A stretch of DNA of 5,426 nucleotides, taken from positions 1 to 5,426 of the forward strand of contig CAZHRR010000150.1 of the NCBI GenBank assembly GCA_964534955.1. Reading direction: 5' to 3'. This document shows positions 5,102-5,426 of the stretch, piece after piece. Source of the stretch: UBA2128 sp964534955 (GTDB lineage: Bacteria; Fidelibacterota; Marinisomatia; Marinisomatales; UBA2128). Within the stretch, counting starts at the first letter, position 1, and every line of letters starts with the position of its first letter. A model generated the notes under the pieces. It ran no database searches, had not been told where the DNA came from, and was given only the letters and a program-made list of their open reading frames with translations. The position numbers and the translations under genes are program-made.

Positions 5102-5426
5102 TGTTCTCAGATTCAGGTATTCTTCTAACCACTGCAGTCTCAATCGGTCTTGTTCACACCGTTTTAGGTCCTGACCACTACCTGCCGTTTATCATGCTCA
5201 GCCGTGCCAGGCGTTGGAAGCTTGGCAAGACTGCCCTGATTACATCTCTTTGTGGTCTCGGTCATGTTTTGGGCTCGGTAATTCTAGGGATCCTGGGAGT
5301 AACTCTTGGCATTGCTTTGGGACTTTTGGAGGAGATTGAAGCCGTACGGGGGGACATTGCCGCTTGGCTGATTATCGGTTTGGGTGTGGCGTACGCCGTC
5401 TGGGGTCTGCGCATCGGCTTAAGAGC
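5101..5426 (+). CDS. Polytopic membrane protein, UreH/NicO-like (probable metal transport), 5' part
   Basis: The frame is open from ATG 5101 to the window edge, giving 108 residues of a longer protein. The sequence is strongly hydrophobic, with likely membrane segments at about 8-32, 46-75 and 86-105, and the basic loop SRARRWKLGK between the first two. The first segment contains HTVLGPDH (His19, Asp25, His26), resembling the His/Asp-His metal-binding signature in an early helix of nickel/cobalt transporters and the GPDH motif of UreH/NicO-type proteins, which databases often label TauE/SafE-like or urease-accessory. A second conserved-looking element, GLGHVLGS, contains His55. Its one-base overlap with hypC suggests a hydrogenase-related job, and nickel uptake or export is the simplest inference. 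A TauE/SafE-type anion exporter is the main alternative. The C-terminal half, which would discriminate, is not in the window. Confidence 0.85.
   Translation, partial: MFSDSGILLTTAVSIGLVHTVLGPDHYLPFIMLSRARRWKLGKTALITSLCGLGHVLGSVILGILGVTLGIALGLLEEIEAVRGDIAAWLIIGLGVAYAVWGLRIGLR

Overview
This window is a [NiFe]-hydrogenase maturation (hyp) gene cluster, with every gene on the + strand. In order it holds the 3' end of hypB, hypD, a 483-nt non-coding stretch (tandem array, 100-N assembly gap and inverted repeats), hypE, hypX (hoxX), hypC, and the 5' part of a polytopic membrane protein that runs off the right edge. The run of exactly 100 N inside a tandem array suggests a draft or metagenome-derived scaffold. 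Base composition is moderate, Shine-Dalgarno sites are of the AGGAGG type, and the proteins are bacterial in character. I cannot assign a phylum. Since HypX is known mainly from bacteria that use [NiFe]-hydrogenases with oxygen present, an aerobic or oxygen-exposed hydrogen oxidiser is a reasonable inference.

The products form one pathway. HypE, whose C-terminal Cys is intact (ending PRIC), carries the thiocarboxamide/thiocyanate that becomes cyanide. HypC and HypD hold the iron and assemble the Fe(CN)2CO unit. HypX makes the CO ligand from a formyl group, the route used under aerobic conditions. HypB is the GTPase that works with HypA in nickel insertion. The last gene has an HxxxxxDH-type motif in its first membrane segment, as in NicO/UreH-like metal transport proteins, and overlaps hypC by one base, so nickel supply is a plausible role. 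hypA, hypF and the hydrogenase structural genes are not in the window.

Layout: 1-219 hypB end; 220-265 short spacer; 266-1402 hypD; 1403-1885 non-coding, with a 29-bp head-to-tail tandem array interrupted by the N run, two GC-rich hairpins and a long AT-rich hairpin just before hypE; 1886-2944 hypE; 2953-4743 hypX; 4744-4816 spacer made largely of a diverged copy of the pre-hypE repeat; 4817-5101 hypC; 5101-5426 membrane protein, partial.

The coding content is conventional. The less ordinary material is the repeats. The tandem array places a TTGACA and a TACGAT 18 nt apart across each intact unit junction. A second repeat family occurs before hypE and again at the hypX end, where it supplies the last dozen or so codons of hypX. 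I see no evidence for a wholly new biological system here.
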